Part shown: in pieces, positions 44,373-51,822 of the stretch | Layout: each line of letters opens with the position of its first letter | How positions within the stretch are numbered: position 1 is the stretch's first letter | NCBI RefSeq assembly: GCF_022832385.1 | Contig: NZ_JALHLE010000028.1 | Span: forward strand, 53,140-117,139 | Origin: Novosphingobium album (ex Hu et al. 2023) | GTDB taxonomy: Bacteria > Pseudomonadota > Alphaproteobacteria > Sphingomonadales > Sphingomonadaceae | Length of the DNA stretch: 64,000 bases | Reading direction: 5' to 3' | Notes under the pieces: generated by a model | Seen by the model: only the letters and a program-made list of their open reading frames with translations | The model's database searches: none | Told to the model about the DNA's origin: nothing | Translations under genes and position numbers: made by a program

Positions 44373-44954
44373 TCAGGCGTAATGCTCGCGCCACATGCGG
44401 TCGCGGAAATGGGATTCGAGATCGTCTTCGAGCTGGGCAAGCAGTTCGACGGGCAAGTCTGCCGATCGAGGCAGGTTAGCGATTTTCGTGCCGTCAAAGC
44501 CGTGATTTGGGAAGATGATCGAGCGCCGGTAGGCACTGACCGGACTGTCGTTCTGCGTCGTTGTGTAAATCATCGACCACTCGGTTTCGATGCCTCTAGC
44601 TTTGAGCGCGTGGATCAAGGCGTCTTCGGCACGGATGAGGAGATATAACAACGAGTTATATTTCAACGACAGGTAATCGTAGGTGGGCCGGAGCAGGTCG
44701 ATTTGAAGACAGTCCAGCAGTTCTCCGCGCGGTCCAGCGAGTTGCTGAAAATGATCGACCGCAGGATCGAAATATTCGCCATCACCGGGCTCGGCGCGCA
44801 TGTCGCAGAAGCGCTGATCAGGCTCGATGTCGGCTTCCGCACGCTTCTGGCATTCGTCTGGCGTAAGAAAATGCCAGCTGATCGAGATCAGCCGATTGCT
44901 GTAATCGCGCATGAGAGTCTCCATTAGTCGCCGCTCGTCCGTCGTCTCCCGCAT
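44373..44954 (-). CDS. Hypothetical protein downstream of the PemK-like toxin
   Basis: 193 residues. The start ATG at 44954 shares one base with the toxin stop (TAATG), implying coupling. The sequence is acidic and helical (SWHFLTPDECQKRAEADIEP, RAEDALIHALKARGIETEW), ending with FRDRMWREHYA. No recognised family. Slightly lower GC than the surrounding genes in the middle (44640-44660). Confidence 0.6.
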   Translation of the reverse strand: MRETTDERRLMETLMRDYSNRLISISWHFLTPDECQKRAEADIEPDQRFCDMRAEPGDGEYFDPAVDHFQQLAGPRGELLDCLQIDLLRPTYDYLSLKYNSLLYLLIRAEDALIHALKARGIETEWSMIYTTTQNDSPVSAYRRSIIFPNHGFDGTKIANLPRSADLPVELLAQLEDDLESHFRDRMWREHYA

Positions 44955-45370
44955 TACTCCGTGCGGTGCGTGATCTTCACTCGGTGCGCGACGATGTTGG
45001 CCGCCACTTGACGGTAGATCTTTTCCGGCATCGCGCCGATCACACAGTTTCCATCCGTACCGGATCGGACGTCAGGCCCGACCCATGTGAACTCATTAAC
45101 ATCGTTCCACACGACGCTGCTGCGTATATCGAGGCGGAGATGGTCGATCAGGCGTAGCGGTAGCTTGATCGAGAAATCGGGCGAGTAGTCGCGCGTGGTC
45201 AGCGGGACGGTGATAACGCGAAGGCGCCCCTCTTTGCGATAAGTGGCCACCACCATGCAGGGCCGTACTTTCCGGCCGTCGTCCTGGCCGCGTTCGTACT
45301 CGTGCCGCCAGAGGTAGAGGTAGTTGATGATTTCGCCGGCGCGCGGTTCAGTCCAGGAATTTGTTGGCAT
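44954..45370 (-). CDS. PemK/MazF-like toxin of a type II toxin-antitoxin pair
   Basis: 138 residues from the ATG at 45370, which lies within the antitoxin gene so the two overlap by 23 bases. GEIINYLYLWRHEYERGQ followed by DGRKVRPCMVVA is the signature of PemK/MazF-fold toxins of the plasmid-maintenance type, and VITVPLTTRDY the next strand. MazF-type toxins cut mRNA. With the Phd-like partner it should stabilise the plasmid by post-segregational killing. Confidence 0.75.
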   Translation of the reverse strand: MPTNSWTEPRAGEIINYLYLWRHEYERGQDDGRKVRPCMVVATYRKEGRLRVITVPLTTRDYSPDFSIKLPLRLIDHLRLDIRSSVVWNDVNEFTWVGPDVRSGTDGNCVIGAMPEKIYRQVAANIVAHRVKITHRTE

Positions 45371-45614
45371 CGTAGGACTCGGCGACCGGATCTGCATTGC
45401 GGATGGCGTTGATGGCCTCGTTGCTCAACTCTTCGGGTGCAAGGGCGACGTGATCGAGGCGTGACAGACGCTCGAATTCAGCAGCTGAGAGCATGACGAC
45501 GCGTGCCGCACCGTTGCGTTCGACGGCGATCGGGTGGGTCATGGCTTCATCGTAGAAGAAGCCGAAGCGCTTCGAGACTTCGCTCGAGCGGAAGGTTTCG
45601 ATGGACGAGCTCAT
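45348..45614 (-). CDS. Phd/YefM-family antitoxin
   Basis: 88 residues from the ATG at 45614; a longer frame to 45707 runs through the operator and is rejected. FRSSEVSKRFGFFYDEAMTH and PIAVERNGAARVVMLSAAEF are typical Phd/YefM N-terminal elements (DNA binding and dimerisation). The acidic, flexible C-terminus (ADPVAESYDANKFLD) would bind and block the toxin. A palindromic operator lies directly upstream. Confidence 0.8.
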   Translation of the reverse strand: MSSSIETFRSSEVSKRFGFFYDEAMTHPIAVERNGAARVVMLSAAEFERLSRLDHVALAPEELSNEAINAIRNADPVAESYDANKFLD

Positions 45615-45636
45615 GGCCTGATCTCCTGCTGGCGCG

Positions 45637-45685
45637 AAATCCGCATAGCGATATACATTCCGTATATTACGGAATACGCGGATTT
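45637..45685. promoter_or_regulatory. Nested palindromes upstream of the Phd/PemK-like pair, probable autoregulatory operator
   Basis: The inner palindrome ATTCCGTA-TAT-TACGGAAT (45657-45675) is perfect. It lies within a second pair, AAATCCGC (45637-45644) and GCGGATTT (45678-45685). The site is AT-rich and 23 bases upstream of the antitoxin start, as expected for conditional cooperative autoregulation. Confidence 0.7.
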
Positions 45686-45703
45686 GCAATTGCCGCATGA
45701 CGT

Positions 45704-46075
45704 TCAAAGGTCGTCGCGCATCATGATCGTCATGACGCGCCGGCTGACACTGGCATCGGCCGGATCGGGCGAGCCATACTCCAGGTTTGTGTCGTAGGCG
45801 TCGATCGCGAAATAGACGGTGTGGCCCTGATACTCGATCTGGCCGCGGTCGTGTTCGCTTCGATCGTCTGCCGGATAGACGAACTTGCGGATCGCGGCGA
45901 GGATCTGGGCTTGGGCAACCAGTTCATTGACCTTGCTATCGCCGGCGAATGTCCCAAGGCAGGTCCGGGTCATGACTGTCCGCGCGTTGCGGTCGAGACC
46001 ATGCCTGCAGCGGTCATTGAGGCGCGCGAGGATCTCGCGCCGGGATAGGTCCTTGGGCGCCGTTGTGTTCAACAT
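45704..46075 (-). CDS. DUF3768 protein
   Basis: 123 residues of the DUF3768 family. The pattern RLNDRCRHGLD, then EHDRGQIEYQGHTVYFAID and PADASVSRRVMTIMMRDD is typical of these small plasmid and chromosome-island proteins of alphaproteobacteria. The function is unknown. It sits 18 bases after the first PP-loop gene in the same direction and precedes the toxin-antitoxin operator. Confidence 0.85.
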   Translation of the reverse strand: MLNTTAPKDLSRREILARLNDRCRHGLDRNARTVMTRTCLGTFAGDSKVNELVAQAQILAAIRKFVYPADDRSEHDRGQIEYQGHTVYFAIDAYDTNLEYGSPDPADASVSRRVMTIMMRDDL

Positions 46076-46093
46076 CAGAAGTCTCCGGTGGTG

Positions 46094-47083
46094 TCAGGCG
46101 GCCAGTTTGGGCCGCTCGGATGGCGGGATTGCCGCGTTGAAGCGTTCGATCCAGCTGCGCATGGTTGGCCGCTCGGCAACCGGGATCGATGCCGCGACGT
46201 CCTGGAAGCGGATGAGGTCGAGTGGGGCCTCGCGGGTGATCTGGTCGATGTCGTCTGCGGGGAGCAGACGTTCATGCCGGATAAAATCCGTCATCCGGCC
46301 TGGCCGCGCGCGGGTGGAATTGCGCCAGAGCCCCTCGACAGTGTGCAGGCGCGGCGCCGCACGCGCTTCGACCAGGACAATCAGGCGCAGACACCAGACC
46401 GGCAGTGTCCGGACTTCATCCGGGGTCATTCCGATGCAGAACCAGCAGCTCGATTTGGGCGGCACCGGCAGGCCGGCAGCGGCGATGCGCTTTTCGCAGG
46501 CCTCCCGGTCCATGCCCCATTCGCGTAGCGGGTAACGGTACTCGTAGAGCGGATCGACGATTTTGGCCGCGTGCGTGTAGCGGATCGTGTCGCGCTTGCC
46601 GGCGTCGAAACCGATCAGGCGGGTGACCTTCTGGCCCCTCGCCCATGCGTCGATCGCGGGCTGCCACGTCTTCAGGAATGCGTCCTGCGGCGCCTTTTTG
46701 TATTTGAGCGAGCAGCTCGACCCGCCCAAGCTCTTGCTCGGCAGCGTGGCATTGGTGAGGCACATTTCGAGCAGCGAATAGTATGGCGGCCAATGTTTGA
46801 AGCGCCGCGGCTGATAGCGCACGATTTCGAAAGGAATGCCGCGCGCGGCCATCCATGGCCGGATGATGTCGAGGTATTCGTAAGTAAGAGGATTCTCGAC
46901 TCCCGTGTCGGCGGCGAGGACCAGGTCAGGCGCCTCGCCGCGCGCTTCAAGCTCGACCAGGAGCGCGGTGGAATCGACGCCGATGCCGTAAGCGAGGACA
47001 ACAGGCGGCCGCGGCAGCGCCAGATAGTCCCGCACCCGGGTTGTTGTGCGCATGGTCTGCGATGGCATCTGCAGCCGTGTCAT
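46094..47083 (-). CDS. PP-loop (PAPS reductase-like) enzyme 1
   Basis: 329 residues with a PP-loop ATP-pyrophosphatase motif YGIGVDSTALL at about residues 32-42 and the following acidic ADTGVENP, both typical of the PAPS-reductase/adenine nucleotide alpha-hydrolase group. Two cysteine clusters, SSCSLKYKK and SSCWFCIGM, could bind Fe-S or carry sulfur, as in DndC and thiolation enzymes. It is not in a sulfate-assimilation context. The start overlaps the previous gene by four bases. In phages and plasmids such proteins commonly accompany DNA methyltransferases; a role in nucleic-acid modification is inference. Confidence 0.8.
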   Translation of the reverse strand: MTRLQMPSQTMRTTTRVRDYLALPRPPVVLAYGIGVDSTALLVELEARGEAPDLVLAADTGVENPLTYEYLDIIRPWMAARGIPFEIVRYQPRRFKHWPPYYSLLEMCLTNATLPSKSLGGSSCSLKYKKAPQDAFLKTWQPAIDAWARGQKVTRLIGFDAGKRDTIRYTHAAKIVDPLYEYRYPLREWGMDREACEKRIAAAGLPVPPKSSCWFCIGMTPDEVRTLPVWCLRLIVLVEARAAPRLHTVEGLWRNSTRARPGRMTDFIRHERLLPADDIDQITREAPLDLIRFQDVAASIPVAERPTMRSWIERFNAAIPPSERPKLAA

Positions 47084-47436
47084 GCGGGCACCTGGGTTTC
47101 ATGATCCCATGCGAATTGCGGCAACTCGTCAATGCACGGGCCATCGCAATCCCACATGATCCATTCGCAGTTCTCGCGTTTGGCAACGTCGATGGCCGCG
47201 TGGATCTCGGCCGGCAGGTCATTCGCCCGGATGATGCCGACATCGACGGCGGCGTACATGAACCACCCGAAGTCGGCCTTCTCGAAACAGGCCCAGGGAC
47301 AGAGAGGCATCCAGTTTTGGGCTGTGTCAGGGCTCATATGTTCCGTGCTCAGCACGAGCATATGGGCCACCTCGTGGAGAGTTGCCTTGCTGTGAGAATG
47401 GGCGATGGCTTCGCGTGAGGTCCTTGCGCTAGTCAT
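47080..47436 (-). CDS. DUF5983-like hypothetical protein
   Basis: 118 residues. MLVLSTEHMSPDTAQNW and GWFMYAAVDV with CEWIMWDCDGPCIDELPQF resemble the DUF5983 family of plasmid and phage proteins, a family without known function. It overlaps its upstream neighbour by eight bases and the PP-loop gene by four. The assignment rests on motif memory only. Confidence 0.6.
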   Translation of the reverse strand: MTSARTSREAIAHSHSKATLHEVAHMLVLSTEHMSPDTAQNWMPLCPWACFEKADFGWFMYAAVDVGIIRANDLPAEIHAAIDVAKRENCEWIMWDCDGPCIDELPQFAWDHETQVPA

Positions 47437-47890
47437 GCGAAGCCTCCTCAGCCGTCACGACAAGAGGCGGCACGGCAAAATCGGCAGCGTCGAGATAGGT
47501 TTCCACGGCCTCCAGACTGCCAAGTTCGGCGATCTTCGTGCGGTCGACGTAGGGGTTGCCATCGTTGCCGATGGGAAAGGTGACGGGTTCTCCTGTGCCT
47601 GTGAAGACGACGCGTTCAGCGCCCCACTGGCTGTCATAGCCATTACAGGAGCGAACGAAGGGAACGCCGTGCCGGTGGCAGAGCTCTTCGAGCTTCGTGA
47701 ATCTGCCGTAGGCGACTTCCTCGGCGCACAGCTCCAGCGCTTGGCCATCGATACGCTCCGCTTCGTCGAAGGGTTCGCCGCCCCAGTCGGTGGACAGGCC
47801 CTCGTCCGCGATCGCGGTTTTGAGGTTTGCCCAGACGGCGGGATTGATGGAGCCGCCCAGCGTGATCCAGGCGGAAACGCGATCTACCAT
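47429..47890 (-). CDS. Hypothetical leading-region protein
   Basis: 153 residues from the ATG at 47890, preceded by GAGGAGG; a longer reading to 48037 is out of keeping with neighbours. It contains VSAWITLGGSINPAVWANL, a CNGYDSQWGAERVVF segment and an acidic C-terminus. No known family. It overlaps the next gene by eight bases and lies ten bases after the previous one, so it is operonic. Confidence 0.6.
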   Translation of the reverse strand: MVDRVSAWITLGGSINPAVWANLKTAIADEGLSTDWGGEPFDEAERIDGQALELCAEEVAYGRFTKLEELCHRHGVPFVRSCNGYDSQWGAERVVFTGTGEPVTFPIGNDGNPYVDRTKIAELGSLEAVETYLDAADFAVPPLVVTAEEASHD

Positions 47891-47900
47891 GATGGCCTCC

Positions 47901-48128
47901 TCAGTGAAGTTCGTTGAGAATGTCGTCGCACAGCTGCGCGTGGTCGCGCGCGAGCCGTTCGACGCGGGGCATGTCGTCCATGTCGATGATCTCGAAATCG
48001 TCGGACATGGAAGCATAGTCGGCGGGGCAATATTCATCCTGCCAGCACCAGGTGCCGTCCGGCCAAACCATGATCTTCACGCCGCCGTGAGGCGCGGCTG
48101 CTGCGGGCTGCTTCGTATCGGGGGACAT
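47901..48128 (-). CDS. Small acidic hypothetical protein
   Basis: 75 residues with AAGGAGAAG before the ATG. VKIMVWPDGTWCWQDEY suggests a small beta domain; the second half is acidic (DDFEIIDMDDMPRVERL). It follows a purine-rich leader (48167-48190) and heads the run leading to the first PP-loop gene. No function assigned. Confidence 0.6.
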   Translation of the reverse strand: MSPDTKQPAAAAPHGGVKIMVWPDGTWCWQDEYCPADYASMSDDFEIIDMDDMPRVERLARDHAQLCDDILNELH

Positions 48129-48166
48129 AGGACTTCTCCTTCCGGCGTGGACTTACTCCGCCTCCG

Positions 48167-48190
48167 CCCTTCCCTTTCCCTCTCCACTCC
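48167..48190 (-). repeat. Purine-rich leader element 4
   Basis: Coding-strand purine tract (GAGAGGGAAAGGGAAGGG) about 45-60 bases before the 48128 start. Its GAGAGGG can pair with CCCTCTC from the tract across 16 bases (48178-48207). Confidence 0.55.
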
Positions 48191-48213
48191 AAGGCCGTGC
48201 GAGAGGGGAAAAT

Positions 48214-49530
48214 TTAGCTTGCCGCGCCGTGGTGTTCGAATTCGAAGGACGCATAAGCGCGCCACAGATGCCCTTCGGCCTCGATCCGGGTCTTGAAGGT
48301 GCGCGTATCGCTGCCAACGGTGACGATGAGGCGGCCATTTCCGTCGAGGTCGATGCTTCCCGGCTCATAGATCCGGTGTCTGTGCACCGCCTGGCTGCCG
48401 GGTTCCATGCCGGCGCCGGTGGCCAAGAGGTGGGGGATGTCGCGCCCGCCGCACCGCCATGCGTCGAAGCGTTCACCCTCGGATGTGGCGGTGAGGTAGT
48501 GAGCCTTGGCGATCGACCAGGCCGCGTTCACGTGATCAAGATCATCGCCGATGTCTCTGATCTTGCCCTGGGCGATCAGCGTGTTGCCACGGGACGATAG
48601 CCAGACGTCATGCATGACCACGTTCGCATCGATGTAGTCGTGCGAGGCGCAGGCGCCCGGCATGATCGTCCGGTTGGCGAGGCGCATGGCTTGCCACTCT
48701 CCACAGGTCAGCGCCTGGGCCACGGCCTTGGCGAAGGCGCAGGCCAACGTTTCACGGTTGGCGTGTTCCATAGCTTCGGCCTGGTCATCGCCGGAATAGA
48801 TGGGCACGAGGTCATCTTCGGTGTCGCGGCGGTAAAGCGCGAAGCGCGGCGCGCCGTCGATTTCGCGCATCGCCGGGTCGAGGTAATCGATCCACATTTC
48901 CACTGGCTCACCCATCGGCCCGGTACAGACCTTGAAGCTGGGCGCCGCGTCGTTGCGCCAGCTCTTGTCGATCCAGTTTCCGGGTATCGGCGGCATGGCC
49001 GCAGGCGGGAAATCGGGGAAATGCGCAGCCCATAGGGGCTTGGCGCCGGGAGTAGCGGAACCGGCGACGGTCGGACACTCAGCGAGGACCGATGACGTCT
49101 GGTGGGACATCGCGCCAACGGGGCGCTCGTGGGCGTTCGGACGATTGGGGCCATCGTGGTCGCTGGGCTGATCGAGCATCAGAACGAGGATCGAAGGGCG
49201 ATCCTCGAGCGGCAACGAACGCGCATCGAGGATATGGCGGCCGCCGCGTCCGATGCCGAAGGCGTTGAATGTCGGCGAATGTTCGCCATCGGTATTGGGG
49301 ATCGCCGTGCCGGCATCGTGATACTGGATGTCGACGAATTCTGCCGGGCCATAGTCCTTCCCGGGCAGGAAGCAAAAGGTGACGCGGCGTCCGTCGCTGG
49401 TTTTGGCGGTAATCGTGAATTCGCCGTCCGGTATGTCAATCGGCTTGTGCGGCACGTCGTTGAAGCCTGCAAAACCGATCGAGACGGCATCGGCTTTGGT
49501 CATGACGGGAAGATCCCTGATATCGGCCAT
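48214..49530 (-). CDS. Hypothetical 438-residue protein
   Basis: 438 residues from the ATG at 49530, with AAAGGAAA upstream; the frame stays open to 50289 but there it runs opposite a well-supported gene frame and is rejected. The N-terminal part FTITAKTSDGRRVTFCFLPG suggests a beta domain, and the last 100 residues (LIVTVGSDTRTFKTRIEAEG, HLWRAYASFE) another. I recognise no family. It sits between the two PP-loop genes and their operon mates. Confidence 0.65.
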   Translation of the reverse strand: MADIRDLPVMTKADAVSIGFAGFNDVPHKPIDIPDGEFTITAKTSDGRRVTFCFLPGKDYGPAEFVDIQYHDAGTAIPNTDGEHSPTFNAFGIGRGGRHILDARSLPLEDRPSILVLMLDQPSDHDGPNRPNAHERPVGAMSHQTSSVLAECPTVAGSATPGAKPLWAAHFPDFPPAAMPPIPGNWIDKSWRNDAAPSFKVCTGPMGEPVEMWIDYLDPAMREIDGAPRFALYRRDTEDDLVPIYSGDDQAEAMEHANRETLACAFAKAVAQALTCGEWQAMRLANRTIMPGACASHDYIDANVVMHDVWLSSRGNTLIAQGKIRDIGDDLDHVNAAWSIAKAHYLTATSEGERFDAWRCGGRDIPHLLATGAGMEPGSQAVHRHRIYEPGSIDLDGNGRLIVTVGSDTRTFKTRIEAEGHLWRAYASFEFEHHGAAS

Positions 49531-49553
49531 GGGCGTTTCCTTTCGTGGTAAGG

Positions 49554-50684
49554 TCAGGCGGCCCGCCGCAGAGCAAGCAGGTCGGCAAAGCGGGCGCGCA
49601 CCGCGCGGGCCGTCGGGAAGTGATTGGCCAGCTGGTGGCGCGCGAGGATCGGCGCGCGGGCCTTGGCGATCAGGTCCGCCTCGGCCATGGTCGGAAGGCG
49701 CGGCGGCCAGCCTTTGACGTAGCGCAGGCCTCCGGGCATCGCGGCTTCGGCCTCTCGGCGATGCTGGGCATCGATCTTGGCTTCCGCAATGCGCGTCCGC
49801 AGGTCTGCCGGCAGCAGGCCGGGCGCCGTGTCGGCAAGCCAGCGGGAGGGCTGAAACGAGAAGGTCGATTCCGCTTCGATCCCGCACAAGTGGACGAACG
49901 CATCGCGGTTGGCCGGGGCGCTCGCAGATGCGCGGGAATCGGCGAGCGATTGGAGGACGCAAAAACGGCACGAGAGTCGCGTGCTGGCGTAGCAGGTGTA
50001 GGCCTCGTGCAGCGGGATGCCGAGACAATCGTGCGCGGCAAAGACCGCGCCCGCAGTCCAATCCGCGATGGGATGCCAGAGCATCATGCGCGTACCATGG
50101 GCGTTTCCATTGGCCGCATAGCGCGTGTCGCGTTTCCAGTCCGGCGCATGTGCCCGGGCAGTGCTTTCGTCGCGACGGATGCCGAGCACGTTGATGATCG
50201 TTTGGCCTCGCAGTGTGCGGGCAAGATGCGGGCCGATAACGTGGGCCTTGGCCTCCGACGTGCAGAAACGGAGCGAGGCGGAGGACCATGGCCCAATGAG
50301 ATTGTAGGTCTCAAGGGCCTCGTAGCGGCGCTTGCCGTTTGCGAAACGCTGCGCCCAGCGATCGAACAGATCGCCGGCACCACGGTGGACCACCGTCAGA
50401 GGAAGTCCGGCCAGGGCTGCGAGCTCTTCGACCATACCGGGTGTGCTCTCCCATTCGGCCCGGCCGAGATCGGCGTGGATGATGATGCGCCGCTCGCGCG
50501 GGTGACCGAGCTGGTCGAGTACGATGTTGACGGTGAACATCGCGGCGGAGGAATCCTTGCCGCCCGACACGTTGAAAACGACCCATGCTCCGCTTCGGAT
50601 CGCCGTGAGGATTTCCGATGGAAGCGTGAGGGGCGGCAGGCCTGCCGGCAGGGTGCCGGCAGGTTGCAGGATGGCCGGGCGCAT
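49554..50684 (-). CDS. PP-loop (PAPS reductase-like) enzyme 2
   Basis: 376 residues. The PP-loop NVSGGKDSSAAM lies at about residues 38-49, and IIHADLGRAEWESTP gives the usual acidic follow-up. GIRRDESTARA and the Cys pair LSCRFCVLQ are typical of phage-type PAPS-reductase-family proteins. It differs from the first PP-loop protein in order and surroundings, so the two are paralogues at best distantly. It starts three bases after its upstream neighbour's stop and belongs to an operon with the C5-methyltransferase. A sulfur- or adenylation-based DNA or RNA modification is possible. Confidence 0.82.
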   Translation of the reverse strand: MRPAILQPAGTLPAGLPPLTLPSEILTAIRSGAWVVFNVSGGKDSSAAMFTVNIVLDQLGHPRERRIIIHADLGRAEWESTPGMVEELAALAGLPLTVVHRGAGDLFDRWAQRFANGKRRYEALETYNLIGPWSSASLRFCTSEAKAHVIGPHLARTLRGQTIINVLGIRRDESTARAHAPDWKRDTRYAANGNAHGTRMMLWHPIADWTAGAVFAAHDCLGIPLHEAYTCYASTRLSCRFCVLQSLADSRASASAPANRDAFVHLCGIEAESTFSFQPSRWLADTAPGLLPADLRTRIAEAKIDAQHRREAEAAMPGGLRYVKGWPPRLPTMAEADLIAKARAPILARHQLANHFPTARAVRARFADLLALRRAA

Positions 50685-50687
50685 CGG

Positions 50688-51440
50688 TCAGCGCTTCTGG
50701 GGTAGATGCGCCATGATTGCGGCTTCCTCGGGGACGGGAAGTCGCTTGGCGAGACTTCGTGCGATCGCTTCGCGATACGCCACCGCGATCCAGAAGGCAT
50801 CCGGGTATCCTTCCCAGTCCTTGCCAATCAACGTGATCCGGTCGCCGTATTGTTCGATCCGCTGGCCGTTGTAGGATACGAGGACTTCGCCTTGCGTGAC
50901 GCTGAATCGCTTGTGCTCGATTGCGACGCATGCCGGATCGAAGGGAAGAATGGCCGCGGCGGCAAGCGCGCGGCCGACCATAGCGGGCGTGCTATCAATG
51001 TTGATTCCGGCCTCGGTGATGACAGGGCAGCCCCCGCCGAATTCGTCGGGACGCAGCCGGTCGCAAGTAAACGCCCACGAGAAGGCGCAAGGCAGGGCAG
51101 ACTTGCAGGCCGTGAAGATGAGCTTGGCGACCTGTTCGACGCCGAAGTTACTGCCGTTGAAGCTTACTGCACAGCACCCTTCGGCGTTGGAGGTATCGAT
51201 GGAGATGTCACAGTCGAAGCTGGGGAAGTTGCGATCGTCGAAGAGGTCGAGGAAGCTTCCGAAATCGTCGCCATCCTTGGGTGGAAACAAGGCGGAAAAG
51301 CGGGGTCCGAGATCGGCGTAGCTGACCTCGTCAGCCAAGTCGCTGAGCGCTTCGCTCGCGCGCTGCGCCAGGCGGACCATCTCAGCGTCCTCGGTGGACA
51401 TTTCGAGGACGAACGAACTGGTAAGGTAATGATTGGCCAT
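50688..51440 (-). CDS. Hypothetical leading-region protein
   Basis: 250 residues from the ATG at 51440. MANHYLTSSFVLEMSTEDAE is a start typical of a family seen on sphingomonad plasmids; ISIDTSNAEGCCAVSFNGSN and SWAFTCDRLRPDEFGGGC follow. No function is known to me. Its leader has a purine-rich tract and the hairpin ATCTGC/GCAGAT. The start of the second PP-loop gene lies three bases after its stop. Confidence 0.65.
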   Translation of the reverse strand: MANHYLTSSFVLEMSTEDAEMVRLAQRASEALSDLADEVSYADLGPRFSALFPPKDGDDFGSFLDLFDDRNFPSFDCDISIDTSNAEGCCAVSFNGSNFGVEQVAKLIFTACKSALPCAFSWAFTCDRLRPDEFGGGCPVITEAGINIDSTPAMVGRALAAAAILPFDPACVAIEHKRFSVTQGEVLVSYNGQRIEQYGDRITLIGKDWEGYPDAFWIAVAYREAIARSLAKRLPVPEEAAIMAHLPQKR

Positions 51441-51456
51441 GTGGGTTCTCCCTGGG

Positions 51457-51822
51457 TTATCTGCTGGCGGGCAGATCACCCTCCCCTTCCCTCTTCTCTC
51501 TAATGGGTCCCGATCCTCCCCGGGTGAGTGCCACTCTTGGGTCGGCAGGACACTGGCCTCGGGAGGGCCGACGATGCGCCGGGCCGGATAGCGCGCGTGC
51601 CAGATGGCCCGCATAGACGGACACCGCTTTCCAGTAGGCGGCCATCGGGGCTTTGTGCCGGCGCCAGGATGTCTCGGCACGCTGGCGGGCATCCATCTGC
51701 AGGTCGATGAGAACTGCGCGAAGGGCGGACCGGCTGTCGGGGTCGAGTGTGCGAAGGCGCTCGGCAGCGGGTAGCGACAGGACGGGATTACGCACCTCGG
51801 CGCGGGTTGGACGGGCAGTCAT
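51457..51822 (-). CDS. Small basic hypothetical protein coupled to the C5-methyltransferase
   Basis: 121 residues from the ATG at 51822, overlapping the methyltransferase stop by four bases. VRNPVLSLPAAERLRTLDP and WRRHKAPMAAYWKAVSVYAG form helical segments shared, as far as I recall, with small plasmid proteins next to such methyltransferases. The last 15 residues are encoded by the purine-rich leader of the next gene, so the natural end may be fortuitous. No function assigned. Confidence 0.6.
   Translation of the reverse strand: MTARPTRAEVRNPVLSLPAAERLRTLDPDSRSALRAVLIDLQMDARQRAETSWRRHKAPMAAYWKAVSVYAGHLARALSGPAHRRPSRGQCPADPRVALTRGGSGPIREKREGEGDLPASR
51479..51501 (-). repeat. Purine-rich leader element 5 with downstream hairpin
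   Basis: Coding-strand GAGAAGAGGGAAGGGGAGGG about 40-60 bases before the 51440 start, followed by hairpin ATCTGC/GCAGAT (51459-51476). To its right is CCACTCTTGGGTCG, also found (one base shorter) beside element 9 near 63250. Confidence 0.65.

Noticed and set aside
49531..50289. Extension of the 438-residue gene to 691 residues
   Set aside because: The extra part overlaps the PP-loop gene, which has clear motifs, and AAAGGA with ATG at 49530 provides a normal start.
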